From Ardenticatenaceae bacterium (lineage in GTDB: Bacteria; Chloroflexota; Anaerolineae; Promineifilales; Promineifilaceae), in contig JACKBV010000003.1 of NCBI GenBank assembly GCA_020634315.1, positions 233,181-297,180 on the forward strand: a DNA stretch of 64,000 nucleotides, read 5' to 3'. The position numbers and the translations under genes are program-made. Positions 8,832 through 18,109 of this stretch are shown one piece after another (positions within the stretch are counted from its first letter, which is position 1; each line of letters starts with the position of its first letter). The notes below the pieces were generated by a model. That model worked only from the letters and a program-made list of their open reading frames with translations. It had not been told where the DNA came from and searched no databases.

Positions 8832-8916
8832 ATGCATACCGGACGGCCGTTTCCTATGATTCCTTGTAGATAACGGCGGTTGTATGAGGAGCGAGGCGGC
8901 TTGCTCCGGTATGCAT
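8832..8916. repeat. Long-spaced inverted repeat in the 8631-8987 spacer
   Basis: ATGCATACCGGA (8832-8843) and its exact complement TCCGGTATGCAT (8905-8916) bracket 61 bp. The right arm is followed by GAAAAACC, resembling the repeat modules at 35.4 and 37.8 kb (TTTTCAT...CATGG on the other strand). It may be a degenerate member of that dispersed family. The rest of the 357-bp spacer shows no gene. Confidence 0.5.
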
Positions 8917-8987
8917 GAAAAACCAACCTTGTGGCGTGTGTCGTGACTATGCAAACCCGCTGCGAGGTTATTTTTGAGGGAAAGATC

Positions 8988-10337
8988 ATGACCAGGAAAG
9001 TAATGTTGTTCCTGTCAATTGTTAGTTTTTTAGCGATGGCCTCGTTTGTGGTGGTGTTGTCTACCCATGCGGCTGATGATTTGGCGGCAACGGCCGTTGC
9101 CGCCAACGGCCACACTTCATGGGTTCGGATCACCGTTGACAGCCAGAATGATGTTGGGCAATACCTTTCTTTGGCCGCCCAATATGGAAGCGATGTGCCG
9201 TATATCGCTTACTACGACGCGACAGCGGGTGATTTGAAGCTGGCACAACGCACGGCTGGCAATTGTGGCCCAAACCAAACCTGGAGTTGTGTTGTGTTGG
9301 ATGGGAATTCCAGCACCGATGTGGGGCAGTACGTCTCTCTGGCTTTTAATGGCAGTGATTATGGCGTTGTTTACTACGATGCCTTCTTTGGCGTGAACCG
9401 CTACACCAATCCGGCAAGCGGGATTTGGGGGGAAACGGTTGAGTTTGTTGCTGGTTTTGAGGTGGGGCAGGTCAATGATTTGGTTTATGACGATGGCGTG
9501 CCCCATGTGGCTTATTACCGTGATGTGCCAAACGGCCGTTTCGGTTATGCGCGGCGAGTGGGCAGTGGTGGCAATTGTGCCGCCTGGCAATGCACCGTCA
9601 TCGCTCCTGTGGGCGGCAGCTTTGCCATCGATGCCGCTTTGTACAGTGGTCTGGGCATTGCCTACAGTTCGACGGCGTCGGGGCTGGGGTATGCCGTGCC
9701 GGTGAACGGCGGGGGCAACTGTGGCGATGGGCAATGGGCGTGTACAACAATCAATGCCAACGCTTTGCCAACGGCCACATCCTTGCAAATGGCCCATTGC
9801 GGGCTGCTTGGGTGCAGCAGTCCGGCACAAATTGCTTACTACGATTACCTGCAAGGGATATTGATGTATGCCGTCCGTGTGGAAAATGGGCAGGGTAATT
9901 GCCCTGGCAATGCTAATTGGACGTGCAGCCTCATTGAGTTTTTGAGCACGCCGCTCAATCCGGTGGCTCCCGGTTTATCGCTGCTTGTGGTCAATGACCA
10001 GCCGGTGATCATTTACCAGGATTTGGACGACCAAACGAACAGCATCTTAAAAGCTGCCTGGCCTGAGGCGGACGGCAATTGTGGCCCTCATCAGGATTGG
10101 CGCTGTGTGGTGGTTGACAGCGGTGCGCGTGTTGGCGGTTTTGTCGATGTTGGGCAGGCGCTGGATGCGAAGGTGATAAACGGCCGTATCCACATTGCCT
10201 ATGACGATGCGGACAACGGCGACCTGCTGCTGGCCTATGAACCGGCGGCCGTGCCTCCGCCGCCAACCCCGTCGCCTGCGCCCACACCAGACCCAACGGC
10301 AACCTATTACTTGTTTTTACCTTCCGTCATGCGCTAG
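8988..10337 (+). CDS. Secreted Cys-repeat protein with C-terminal LP tail
   Basis: About 449 residues; family not recognised. An N-terminal signal peptide (MTRKVMLFLSIVSFLAMASFVVV) is followed by an extracellular region in which a motif close to GNCG-x-x-x-x-W-x-C-x-x-(V/I)-(D/I) recurs five or six times (for example GNCGPNQTWSCVVLD), alternating with YVSLA/YY segments. The spacing suggests a beta-propeller-like or repeated-sheet fold with one disulfide per unit. A Pro/Thr-rich linker (PPPPTPSPAPTPDPT) leads to the last residues YYLFLPSVMR. The frame opens at 8931, but ATG 8988 with GAGGGAAAG upstream gives the signal peptide. It may sit in an operon-like run with the next two secreted proteins. 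Confidence 0.75.
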   Translation: MTRKVMLFLSIVSFLAMASFVVVLSTHAADDLAATAVAANGHTSWVRITVDSQNDVGQYLSLAAQYGSDVPYIAYYDATAGDLKLAQRTAGNCGPNQTWSCVVLDGNSSTDVGQYVSLAFNGSDYGVVYYDAFFGVNRYTNPASGIWGETVEFVAGFEVGQVNDLVYDDGVPHVAYYRDVPNGRFGYARRVGSGGNCAAWQCTVIAPVGGSFAIDAALYSGLGIAYSSTASGLGYAVPVNGGGNCGDGQWACTTINANALPTATSLQMAHCGLLGCSSPAQIAYYDYLQGILMYAVRVENGQGNCPGNANWTCSLIEFLSTPLNPVAPGLSLLVVNDQPVIIYQDLDDQTNSILKAAWPEADGNCGPHQDWRCVVVDSGARVGGFVDVGQALDAKVINGRIHIAYDDADNGDLLLAYEPAAVPPPPTPSPAPTPDPTATYYLFLPSVMR

Positions 10338-10391
10338 GCGTTTGCCTGGACGGATGGCGAAAGTTCAATCATTCATATAAAAGGAAACAAT

Positions 10392-11627
10392 GTGATCATG
10401 ACGAAACGATTTATTTTTATCATTACTGCTCTTTCTGTAACGTTCCTTGCCGTTATGTGGCAGGTTGCCCCGGCATATGGCAATCCCTTGGTGGTTATTG
10501 GCGATGGCACGGCCGTTAGCTGCCAGACAGAAGCCGCGGCCAATGCTTTCTCTGACGCGGTTGCCGCCGGTGGCACGATTGACTTTGATTGTGGCTCTGA
10601 GCTGGTGGTCATGAATGTCAATACGAATGTGACGGATCAGCAGGTGACGGTGAACGGCAACGGCCGTATCGTCCTGAGCGGTGAAGGACTGCGCCAGATT
10701 TTTCTGCTCACTGGTTCAGCCAACCTCACCCTAAACGACCTCACCCTCCAAGATGGCAGCGCCGGGCAAGGTGGTGCCATTGCCATTGAGCCACAGGCGA
10801 GCGCTACCATCAATCGTAGCTTTTTCACCAGCAACGAGGCAGCGACAGTAGGCGGTGCCATCTACAATCAGGGGACATTGACCATTAACCAGAGCACCTT
10901 GGGCAGTAATGTTGCATTTAGCCATGGTGGTGCCCTTTATAACAGTGGAGGCACCGTGGACATCTATGACAGTTACATTATCAGTAATCAGGCTGAAAAC
11001 GGGGATGGGGGGGGCTTGTTGACTTATGAGGGCGCAATGACGTTAGAGCGTACGGCTGTGCGCAGCAACATCAGTGCCAACCATGGCGGGGGACTCAGTG
11101 CCAGTACCGACATGCAAATTATCAATGTTACCTTTTCTAACAACCATGCCCTGTTGGGTGGTGCTCTTTACTCTGGTCAAAGTGGTCAAACTATCAATAT
11201 TGTCAACTCTACATTTAATGAAAACCAGGCCGATACGGCCGGTGCGATTTATCGTCATTCAGCCTCGACGGTAGTGGTGAAAAACAGCATTCTGACTGGC
11301 AGTCTGAATACCAACGGCAGCAGCCCCAGCCTCAACTGCGATGGCCCATCATTGGTCTCGTTGGGACATAACATCATTAGTGACAATTCTTGTTTTCCCA
11401 ACCCCGGCACCGTCGGCGATCTCTTTGGCACGGACCCTTTATTAGGCCCCTGGTTGGCTTCGCCAATCCGCGCTTATATCCCCAATGCAAACAGCCCGGC
11501 TGTTGATTATGGCCTCGATTGTCCCGCTGTCGATCAGCGTGGTTATCCACGCCCGCTGGGCGCTGCCTGTGATGTTGGCAGCATTGAACGCGGACAACTG
11601 CTTTATTTGCCGCTCATTGTGCGCTAA
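10392..11627 (+). CDS. Secreted right-handed beta-helix protein, choice-of-anchor Q type
   Basis: About 411 residues. After a signal peptide (residues 1-33) come parallel beta-helix repeats of the polymorphic-outer-membrane/pectate-lyase kind, seen as recurring GGA(I/L)YN-x-G and SxFxxN turns. The C-terminal part (SPAVDYGLDCPAVDQRGYPR... CDVGSIE) is the choice-of-anchor Q signature. The protein ends LLYLPLIVR, one of four LP tails in this window. GTG 10392 follows AAAGGAAA; ATG 10398 is an alternative. Such proteins are surface exposed or released, with roles in adhesion or polysaccharide binding proposed but not shown. Confidence 0.82.
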   Translation: MIMTKRFIFIITALSVTFLAVMWQVAPAYGNPLVVIGDGTAVSCQTEAAANAFSDAVAAGGTIDFDCGSELVVMNVNTNVTDQQVTVNGNGRIVLSGEGLRQIFLLTGSANLTLNDLTLQDGSAGQGGAIAIEPQASATINRSFFTSNEAATVGGAIYNQGTLTINQSTLGSNVAFSHGGALYNSGGTVDIYDSYIISNQAENGDGGGLLTYEGAMTLERTAVRSNISANHGGGLSASTDMQIINVTFSNNHALLGGALYSGQSGQTINIVNSTFNENQADTAGAIYRHSASTVVVKNSILTGSLNTNGSSPSLNCDGPSLVSLGHNIISDNSCFPNPGTVGDLFGTDPLLGPWLASPIRAYIPNANSPAVDYGLDCPAVDQRGYPRPLGAACDVGSIERGQLLYLPLIVR

Positions 11628-11763
11628 ACGGCTGGCCGCAATTGGCGTCTGTTGCTTTTTTCTAAAAATTCGGACGCAAATCGGACACTCGCCGGACGGC
11701 CGTTTCCTATACTGCTGGTATTGCTCAATTAAACAATTATTTGCGACAAGGAGAATGAAAAAA

Positions 11764-12249
11764 ATGAAATCTAGACTTGCTTTATTAATGACACTGTTGA
11801 TTGCTCTGTTAGCCCTGGTTGCCTGTGGTAAAGACCCGGCAACATTGAGTGACATCCCTGCTTACGAAGGCGCAACCGCGCTCCAGGCTGGTCAAGACCC
11901 TGTGGCCGACACGCTCATTCAAAACATGGAACAAGATGCCAGCCTGCGTGCCAACCTCGGCGTTGGTGGCAGCATTGAGCAAATGGCTTACCGTCTGCCA
12001 GACGGCGCGACCTGGGAACAGGTGAAGAGCTTCTATGACAAAGAGTTGGGTGCAGATGGTTGGGAAAGTGGCATGGGTGGCCCTGGCGGCGATTTAGCCA
12101 GCAGCATTATGGAATCGGCCAGCGCCAGCAACCCGCTCTTCCAGACCTCCATTTGGTCGCAAGGGAAACAAACCCTGACCCTGGTGCGCAGCGCCAATCC
12201 GACCAATGAGTCTGAAGTTTACTTAATCATGTCGTTGAACACGAACTAA
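11764..12249 (+). CDS. Lipoprotein of unknown function
   Basis: About 161 residues. The signal peptide MKSRLALLMTLLIALLALVAC ends in the lipobox LVAC, so the mature protein is probably lipid anchored outside the membrane. The mature part (DIPAYEGATAL..., EQMAYRLPDGATWEQVKSFYDKEL) resembles small stand-alone lipoproteins that carry one alpha/beta domain; no function is recognised. AAGGAG lies 10 nt before ATG 11764; an in-frame ATG at 11755 is too close to it. The gene ends before a strong terminator. Confidence 0.75.
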   Translation: MKSRLALLMTLLIALLALVACGKDPATLSDIPAYEGATALQAGQDPVADTLIQNMEQDASLRANLGVGGSIEQMAYRLPDGATWEQVKSFYDKELGADGWESGMGGPGGDLASSIMESASASNPLFQTSIWSQGKQTLTLVRSANPTNESEVYLIMSLNTN

Positions 12250-12258
12250 GAGAACCTG

Positions 12259-12299
12259 GCGATGAGAGATTATTTCAATCTCTCATCGCTTATTTTTTT
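12259..12299 (+). terminator. Rho-independent terminator after the lipoprotein gene
   Basis: Perfect 13-bp stem (GCGATGAGAGATT paired with AATCTCTCATCGC, 5-nt loop ATTTC) followed by TTATTTTTTT, right after the stop at 12249. Confidence 0.92.
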
Positions 12300-12304
12300 A
12301 CTTC

Positions 12305-12712
12305 ATGAATCTCCACGCTATCACACTGGTGCAAGCTAGCCTGGAACGGGTGATGCAGCAAGGGGAAACAGTCGTCGCACTTTTCTATGCACACCTGTTT
12401 ATGCTTGATCCGGCGCTGCGTACGCTTTTTCCACCTGACTTGAGCGAACACGGCCGTTCCTTTTTGGCCGCGCTGCAACTGGGGGTTAACGGCCTGCTCG
12501 CCTCCGAGACCATGATCCCGGCAATCAAGCAAATCGGTTATCTGCACGCCCGGCATGGCATCGGCCCGCGTCATTACCACACATTCGGGCAGGCGTGGCT
12601 GTGGACATTGGCACAAGTGTTGGGAGATACATTTACCGAAGAAGTAGCGGAAGCGTGGCAAGAAGCTTTTTATTTGGTGGCCGGTCTGATGAAAGAGGCG
12701 GCCATAAATTAA
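12305..12712 (+). CDS. Single-domain globin
   Basis: 135 residues matching the bacterial globin fold of the haemoglobin/flavohaemoglobin type. The E-F region carries the phrase LHARHGIGPRHYHTFGQAW, in which the RHG(I/V)xPxHY pattern holds the expected proximal His. The B-helix FYAHLF has the usual aromatic pair and LFPP follows the C-D corner. Haem binding with O2/NO chemistry is the family role; no reductase domain is attached, so an external reductase would be needed. It starts 56 nt after the previous stop, beyond a terminator, so it has its own promoter. A perfect 15-bp hairpin follows the stop. Confidence 0.85.
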   Translation: MNLHAITLVQASLERVMQQGETVVALFYAHLFMLDPALRTLFPPDLSEHGRSFLAALQLGVNGLLASETMIPAIKQIGYLHARHGIGPRHYHTFGQAWLWTLAQVLGDTFTEEVAEAWQEAFYLVAGLMKEAAIN

Positions 12713-12719
12713 AGGTCAA

Positions 12720-12753
12720 CAGGTGAAGATTGGCGGCAGCCAATCTTCACCTG
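12720..12753 (+). terminator. Strong hairpin after the globin gene, without a T tract
   Basis: Perfect 15-bp stem (CAGGTGAAGATTGGC and its complement) with the 4-nt loop GGCA, 8 nt after the globin stop. It lacks a U tract, so it may be a Rho-assisted terminator, an RNA-stabilising element or both. The next gene begins 22 nt further on. Confidence 0.55.
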
Positions 12754-12774
12754 TGCCTTCTCAAGGAGCATTTG

Positions 12775-15700
12775 GTGTTAAACCGTATCATGAATCGTTC
12801 TCGTATTCTTTATGGTGTCTTTTTGTTACTCGCCATTGTGTTTTTACAAGTTGGCCGTCCGGCGCTGGCTGACACGGTGGATGAGGCACGCGATGCAGGG
12901 ATTCTGGCTGTTTCAGGGGAAACGGCCGTTAACAGTGTCATCACCGTCGAAACCACCGCCCTCTCGCCCACATCGGCCGGCGATCCCAACGACGGCGCTT
13001 GTGACCTGCGCGAAGCGATGCAGGCCGCTGTCACCGCCAACGATACCGGCCATGCCACCCAATTCAACGAATGTCAGGCCAGCCCCGGCCCCACCTTCAT
13101 CACCTTCGCCGCCAACGTTGCCGGGCAAACCATCACCCTCGCCCCTGGCGACGACATTCTCCCCTTCGTCGATCACGAAATGACCATTACCGGCCCCATC
13201 ACCCTCAGCGGTGGTGGCACACCCGCCTCAAACCCACCCGCACAAAACTGGGACAGCCGCCTCTTCCGCACTGCTGGCGGCGGCACGCTCACGCTGGTGG
13301 AAATGACCTTGAAGAACGGGTTCACCGTCGGTGGCGGCGGCATCATCTTGGGCAGCAGCAACTCCACCATCAACCTCATCGGCGTTTCCATGATGGACAA
13401 CACCGTTTATGGCGATGGCGGCGCAATCAATACAGACGGAACGCTTAACATTCTCCTCAGCAATTTCAGCAACAACATTGCCCTGGGGCGCAGCGCCAGC
13501 GATTACACCAACAATGGCGGTACCGGCTACGGTGGCGCTATTTTCATTAGTGGGCCTGGCAGCCTGACCGTTTCTCTCTCCAATTTTAGCGGCAACACAG
13601 CCAATAAAGGCGGTGGGGCTATTGCCGTTTACCAGGGAACGCACGTTGACATTTCCGATACAAACTTTGCCGGGAACGTCGCCCAGGCAGACACCATCAA
13701 TGATGCGCTGGCCGGTGGTGGCGCACTCTACAACTACCATGGCAGTGTGAGCATTGCCCGTTCGCCTTTCAATGGCAACGTCACCACCAATGGTTTTGGT
13801 GGCGCTATTTTTAACAATTTAAGCGCAGAAGAACTGGCAATCAGTGACAGCTCCTTCAATGCGAATGTTTCCGGCGATGCCAACACCGTCGGTCGTGGTG
13901 GCGCTATCTACACCGAAGAAGATGCCACCATTACCCGCAGCACATTTAACGCCAACGTTGTATTGGGCGATGGCTTTGGCGGCGCAATCACCAATAATCG
14001 CGCGGCGGTGCTGCAAATCACCAACAGCACGTTCCTGGCTAACGCCGTTGTCGATGGCCTCAGCGCTGCCGGGAAGGGTGGGGCTATTGCCAACATCGAC
14101 AACCCATACCCGGTCAGCTCCGACAGCACTGTCGAACTGCGCAATGTCACCATCAGCGAAAACAAAGCGCAAACAGGTGGCGGCATTTACAACGAAGAGG
14201 CCATCAAGCTGTGGAATACCATCATTGACGAAGGCACCATTGGCAGTGGGGGAACCTGTGCTGGCGATGCGCCGGAAGATAAGGGACACAATTTGCAAAA
14301 TCCGGGTACAGCTTGCGGCGCGAGCATCACCAGCAGCGATCCTGATCTGGACGTGCCCACATTTAACGGTGGCGCCTTGGCAACCCTTGTCAGCCGCCTG
14401 CCGAAGGATGGCAGCCCGGCCGTTGACGCTGGCGACAATGCTGTGTGCAATGGCCCGCTGGTGAACAAGGAAGACCAACGCGGCAGCGCCCGCCCCAAAG
14501 ATGGCAATGGCGATCTCACCGACACATGTGATATTGGCGCGACAGAAGCAGGAACGGCCGCTCCCGGTTTTGGCTCTGATCCCGTGCAGCCAGGCCCGTT
14601 GGCGTTTGGCAATGCCACTCCTGGTGCGCCAGCCAATTACACCTTGCACATCATCGAGACGGGCAATCGTGAATTGACGGTTGCGGGCAGCATTAGCGGC
14701 CCCGATGCCGCCGATTTTAGCATCAGCAGTATGATGCCTATCGTTATGCCTGATGGCGCTCCCAATTATTCGCTGCAACTGGTGTGTGATCCGGTGAGCG
14801 CGGCGGCGGGCACGCGCACGGCTACCCTCACCCTGACCACCAACGATTCCGACAATTTGCAGGTGGATTATGATCTGACCTGTACCGTTCCTGCTGTGCC
14901 GACTGCTGGTTTTGGCTCTTATCCGGAAGCGCCCGGCCCTCTTGATTTTGGCTCGCTGCCGGTTGGTATGTCAGGCTCGTTGTATATTGAACTGCGCGAA
15001 ACGGGCAATGCGACGCTTTCGTTGTCGAATTACACAATATCAGGCCCGAATGCGGCTGAATTTTTGATGGCTGCTCCTGTGACCAGTATTCCGGATGGCG
15101 CAGCGCCTGTGTCTCATCTGGTTACATGTAATCCGACGGAGACTGGTTTACGCACGGCGACGTTGAGTATCAGTACCAATGATCCAGCCTGGCCGGTTGC
15201 GGAATATGACCTGGTGTGTATGGGAACGGCCGTTCAGCCGCCATTCCTGCCCACACCGGGACAGGCCTTACTTGCCGGGTACAGCGCGGGCAACGTTGGC
15301 CCCTACGGCGTTGCCGTTAGCCCGGACAGCCGCTTCGTTTACGTCACCGATTATGGCGATAATTTGGTGGTGTCCTATGAACGTAACGACTTGGGTGGCC
15401 TGGAACTGTCGCGCGTTTACGAGAATAACAGCGATGGTATTACCGACATGGTGCAGCCTGTCTTTACGACTATCAGCCCAGACGGCCGTAACCTGTATGT
15501 CGCCGCGAGCAGTGGCAATGCCGTCATCGCTTTCCAACGCGATGTAGACAGCGGCGAGTTGACCTTCCTCAGCAGCGTTGTGGAAGGCGACGGGTATGGC
15601 TGTTTCCCCGCTCCTTGCGCGGGTTTCATTGATGGCTTGGAAGGTGCATACGGCGTAAAGGTTAGCCCAGACGGCCGTTTCGTCTACGTCACCGGCATCA

Positions 15701-17298
15701 GTGACGACTCCATCGTCGTTTTGCGCCGTAACACCAACAGCGGCGATCTGCGCTCCTTATTCTCAGGGGCCAACTTTGTGCAATCTTATATTGGCGCGGA
15801 GCTGAACGGTGCGCGTGGCCTGACGATTAGCCCAGATGGTTTGCACCTGTACGTTGCCAGTTATCTGGCCGATACCATGACCGCCTTTAGCCGCGATCCG
15901 AACAGCGGCGAGGTGACGTTTGTGCAGACGCATCAGGATGGTGACATCATCAGCGTCAGCCCATTGGTCATTCTGGACGGGTTGGATGGGGCGACCAATG
16001 TCGTCGTCAGCCCGGATGGCGCTTATGTTTATGTGACCGGGCGGGTGGATAATGCCGTGACGTACTTTCACCGTAATGCGCTGACCGGCGAGACTGAGTT
16101 TATGGGCAGTTATGACGATGACCTGGGCAGCGGCAATGGGTTAGGCGGGGCTTTCGGGTTGGCACTCAGCCCGGATGGACACACCCTGTATGCGACTGGC
16201 TATGATGATGATGATGTCGCTGTTTTTGATCGTGATCTGACGCATGGCTGGTTGACGCCTGTGCAATCGGCGACGCAGCCAGAATTGGATGGAGCGGTGG
16301 CGGTTGCGGCTGCACCAGATGGAACGGCCGTTTACGCTGCCGGTTATCTGCAAAATCGTATTGTCACCTTGCGCAAGGCAAATCCTGCGCCACAAATCGA
16401 CGCACTGCTGCCTGCTTCGGCGGCTGGTGGTGATGCCGGTTTCACCCTTGCCATTCGCGGGCAAAACTTCCTGCCCGGTTCGCAGGTGCGTTGGAACGGC
16501 GTGGGGCGCGAGACAACCTACATCAGCCCGACAGAACTGCAAATTGCCGTATCTGCCGCCGATTTGCCCACCGATACATCTGTGACAAGCGCTTCTGTGA
16601 TGGTGTTTACGCCAACGCCGGGCGGCGGTTCGGCCGTGACTGATTTCACCATTACGCATGGCGGTGATTTGCCAATCCCCTCGATTGACAGTATCAGCCC
16701 ACAAAGTTTGCCTGCCGGAGCCAGTAGTGCCACGCTCACGATTCAGGGCACCAACTTCTTGCCGGCCGTGCAGGTGTTGTGGAATGGCGCACCGCGCCCC
16801 ACCACGTATGTCAGCAGCAGTGAATTGCAATTCACCATCAGTGGCGATGATTTGCTGAATCCTGGCGCAGCGGCCATCAGCCTGGTGAATCAGCCGGGCA
16901 ATGCCCCTGCTACCATTAACGGTGTCAATGGTGGTGGCAGCTCGTCTAACAGTGTGCCATTCGCGGTGGCTGCTCCCGGTCAAAATCTGGCACCGACCAT
17001 TACCGGCCTCAGCCCGGCATTGAGTATTGCCCGTGGCGCGGGCAGCCGTGCCATCACGGTGTTGATCGATGGGCAAGGTTTTATGGAGGGGACGCAGGCC
17101 CAGTGGAATGGGGCGGATCGCCCAACGGCCGTTCTCAGTGAAACGCAGATTCGTGTTACGTTAACGGCCGTTGACGTGGCCTTTGCTGGCAGTGGCGGTT
17201 TGCGCGTTGTGAACCCTGCTCCTGGTGGTGGCCCATCGAATACGCTGACGTTAACCGTGTATCCGTTTGGCCTGTTCCTGCCGTTGGTTGTGCAGTAA
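12775..17298 (+). CDS. Giant secreted mosaic protein: beta-helix, choice-of-anchor D, beta-propeller, IPT/TIG domains, LP tail
   Basis: About 1507 residues. GTG 12775 is preferred (AAGGAG 6 nt upstream); ATG 12790 is an alternative. Order: signal peptide; right-handed beta-helix with many GGAI turns (about 40-560); choice-of-anchor Q closing motif near 580 (TCDIGATEAG); two choice-of-anchor D Ig-like domains (about 595-820, both starting GFGS-x-P-x-x-PGPL); a YVTN/lactonase-type beta-propeller with repeated SPDGRFVYVTG-like strands (about 822-1203); three IPT/TIG domains, each with a QVxWNG(V/A)xRxT strand (about 1205-1490); and the tail FGLFLPLVVQ. Likely cell surface or released; ligand unknown. 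The reading frame carries several AACGGCCGTT-type palindromes. Confidence 0.85.
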   Translation: MLNRIMNRSRILYGVFLLLAIVFLQVGRPALADTVDEARDAGILAVSGETAVNSVITVETTALSPTSAGDPNDGACDLREAMQAAVTANDTGHATQFNECQASPGPTFITFAANVAGQTITLAPGDDILPFVDHEMTITGPITLSGGGTPASNPPAQNWDSRLFRTAGGGTLTLVEMTLKNGFTVGGGGIILGSSNSTINLIGVSMMDNTVYGDGGAINTDGTLNILLSNFSNNIALGRSASDYTNNGGTGYGGAIFISGPGSLTVSLSNFSGNTANKGGGAIAVYQGTHVDISDTNFAGNVAQADTINDALAGGGALYNYHGSVSIARSPFNGNVTTNGFGGAIFNNLSAEELAISDSSFNANVSGDANTVGRGGAIYTEEDATITRSTFNANVVLGDGFGGAITNNRAAVLQITNSTFLANAVVDGLSAAGKGGAIANIDNPYPVSSDSTVELRNVTISENKAQTGGGIYNEEAIKLWNTIIDEGTIGSGGTCAGDAPEDKGHNLQNPGTACGASITSSDPDLDVPTFNGGALATLVSRLPKDGSPAVDAGDNAVCNGPLVNKEDQRGSARPKDGNGDLTDTCDIGATEAGTAAPGFGSDPVQPGPLAFGNATPGAPANYTLHIIETGNRELTVAGSISGPDAADFSISSMMPIVMPDGAPNYSLQLVCDPVSAAAGTRTATLTLTTNDSDNLQVDYDLTCTVPAVPTAGFGSYPEAPGPLDFGSLPVGMSGSLYIELRETGNATLSLSNYTISGPNAAEFLMAAPVTSIPDGAAPVSHLVTCNPTETGLRTATLSISTNDPAWPVAEYDLVCMGTAVQPPFLPTPGQALLAGYSAGNVGPYGVAVSPDSRFVYVTDYGDNLVVSYERNDLGGLELSRVYENNSDGITDMVQPVFTTISPDGRNLYVAASSGNAVIAFQRDVDSGELTFLSSVVEGDGYGCFPAPCAGFIDGLEGAYGVKVSPDGRFVYVTGISDDSIVVLRRNTNSGDLRSLFSGANFVQSYIGAELNGARGLTISPDGLHLYVASYLADTMTAFSRDPNSGEVTFVQTHQDGDIISVSPLVILDGLDGATNVVVSPDGAYVYVTGRVDNAVTYFHRNALTGETEFMGSYDDDLGSGNGLGGAFGLALSPDGHTLYATGYDDDDVAVFDRDLTHGWLTPVQSATQPELDGAVAVAAAPDGTAVYAAGYLQNRIVTLRKANPAPQIDALLPASAAGGDAGFTLAIRGQNFLPGSQVRWNGVGRETTYISPTELQIAVSAADLPTDTSVTSASVMVFTPTPGGGSAVTDFTITHGGDLPIPSIDSISPQSLPAGASSATLTIQGTNFLPAVQVLWNGAPRPTTYVSSSELQFTISGDDLLNPGAAAISLVNQPGNAPATINGVNGGGSSSNSVPFAVAAPGQNLAPTITGLSPALSIARGAGSRAITVLIDGQGFMEGTQAQWNGADRPTAVLSETQIRVTLTAVDVAFAGSGGLRVVNPAPGGGPSNTLTLTVYPFGLFLPLVVQ

Positions 17299-17335
17299 AG
17301 GAATAACAGCTTATTTCTGCGCAGGGCGTAGAATG

Positions 17336-17372
17336 AAAAAGTGCCAGGCGTCAACTGCCTGGCACTTTTTTT
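17336..17372. terminator. Bidirectional terminator between convergent transcription units
   Basis: AAAAAGTGCCAGGC pairs with GCCTGGCACTTTTTTT around a 7-nt loop. It has an A run on the left and a T run on the right, so it can end both the plus-strand mosaic gene and the minus-strand ccdA operon. Confidence 0.9.
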
Positions 17373-17431
17373 GTTACACAAGTCCGTTCGCTAAATGGGA
17401 ATAAAGGTCACTGCACAGGCCTGCTGGCGCG

Positions 17432-18109
17432 TCATAAAAGCGGCGCACCCCAGAACAATTTTAATGACTGCCAATTATTTACCACATCATAGATCGCTAC
17501 CCCTATCAGAAGTAGACCGCCTAAAATATTGACGGCGCGACTGTGGCGGACAATAAAAGTCGTCAGACTTTTTTGCCAGGCAGCAGAAAGAAATGATATG
17601 GCAAACAATGGGATGCCTAACCCAAAACCAAACCAAAGAAAGGCCCACAATTGGTTAAACGCCTCTTGTGCTGTAAACGACAGCGCGAACAGACTCACTA
17701 CCATAGGGCCAGAACAGGGCAGGGCGATAGGTCCGTAAAGCAGGCCATAGACAAAAGCCATTCGATATGGATCGCGTAAAACGGGTACTTGAATTTGTGG
17801 TAATGCTTTAAAGAGGTTGTAGTTTAGCAGGAGCAAAACGCCGAGGATGAAGATCACTGCATCAGCGAGGGGCAGCAAATAAACCAGTACACGACCCACG
17901 GGCACGGCCAGCCAGGCGATAATGCCACCCAGCATAAGCATCATGGTTAACACGCCCGCCAAAACAAACAGTCCCAGAAAGTATGGCTTTCTCCCGGTTT
18001 CTTCTTGCCCGCTCAAATAGGCCAAGAAGCCAGGATACAAAGGCAAAATGCACGGACTGCTGGTTGTCAAAAGCCCAAGGAATATGGATGTTAGCGCCAG
18101 ATTGACCAT
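17432..18109 (-). CDS. ccdA: CcdA/DsbD-type thiol-disulfide electron transfer membrane protein
   Basis: 225 residues with six predicted membrane helices. The two conserved Cys are in SSPCILPLYPGF (helix 1) and ALPCSGPMV (helix 4), as in CcdA and the central domain of DsbD, which move reducing equivalents from cytoplasmic thioredoxin to an extracytoplasmic thiol protein. The gene overlaps the upstream thioredoxin-like lipoprotein by one base, so that protein is the probable partner. The pair could serve cytochrome c maturation, disulfide repair or peroxide defence; no cytochrome genes are nearby. Confidence 0.9.
   Translation of the reverse strand: MVNLALTSIFLGLLTTSSPCILPLYPGFLAYLSGQEETGRKPYFLGLFVLAGVLTMMLMLGGIIAWLAVPVGRVLVYLLPLADAVIFILGVLLLLNYNLFKALPQIQVPVLRDPYRMAFVYGLLYGPIALPCSGPMVVSLFALSFTAQEAFNQLWAFLWFGFGLGIPLFAISFLSAAWQKSLTTFIVRHSRAVNILGGLLLIGVAIYDVVNNWQSLKLFWGAPLL

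Noticed and set aside
12913..17076. Long minus-strand ORFs opposite the mosaic gene
   Set aside because: They mirror a repetitive GC-biased gene and have no domains or ribosome binding sites.
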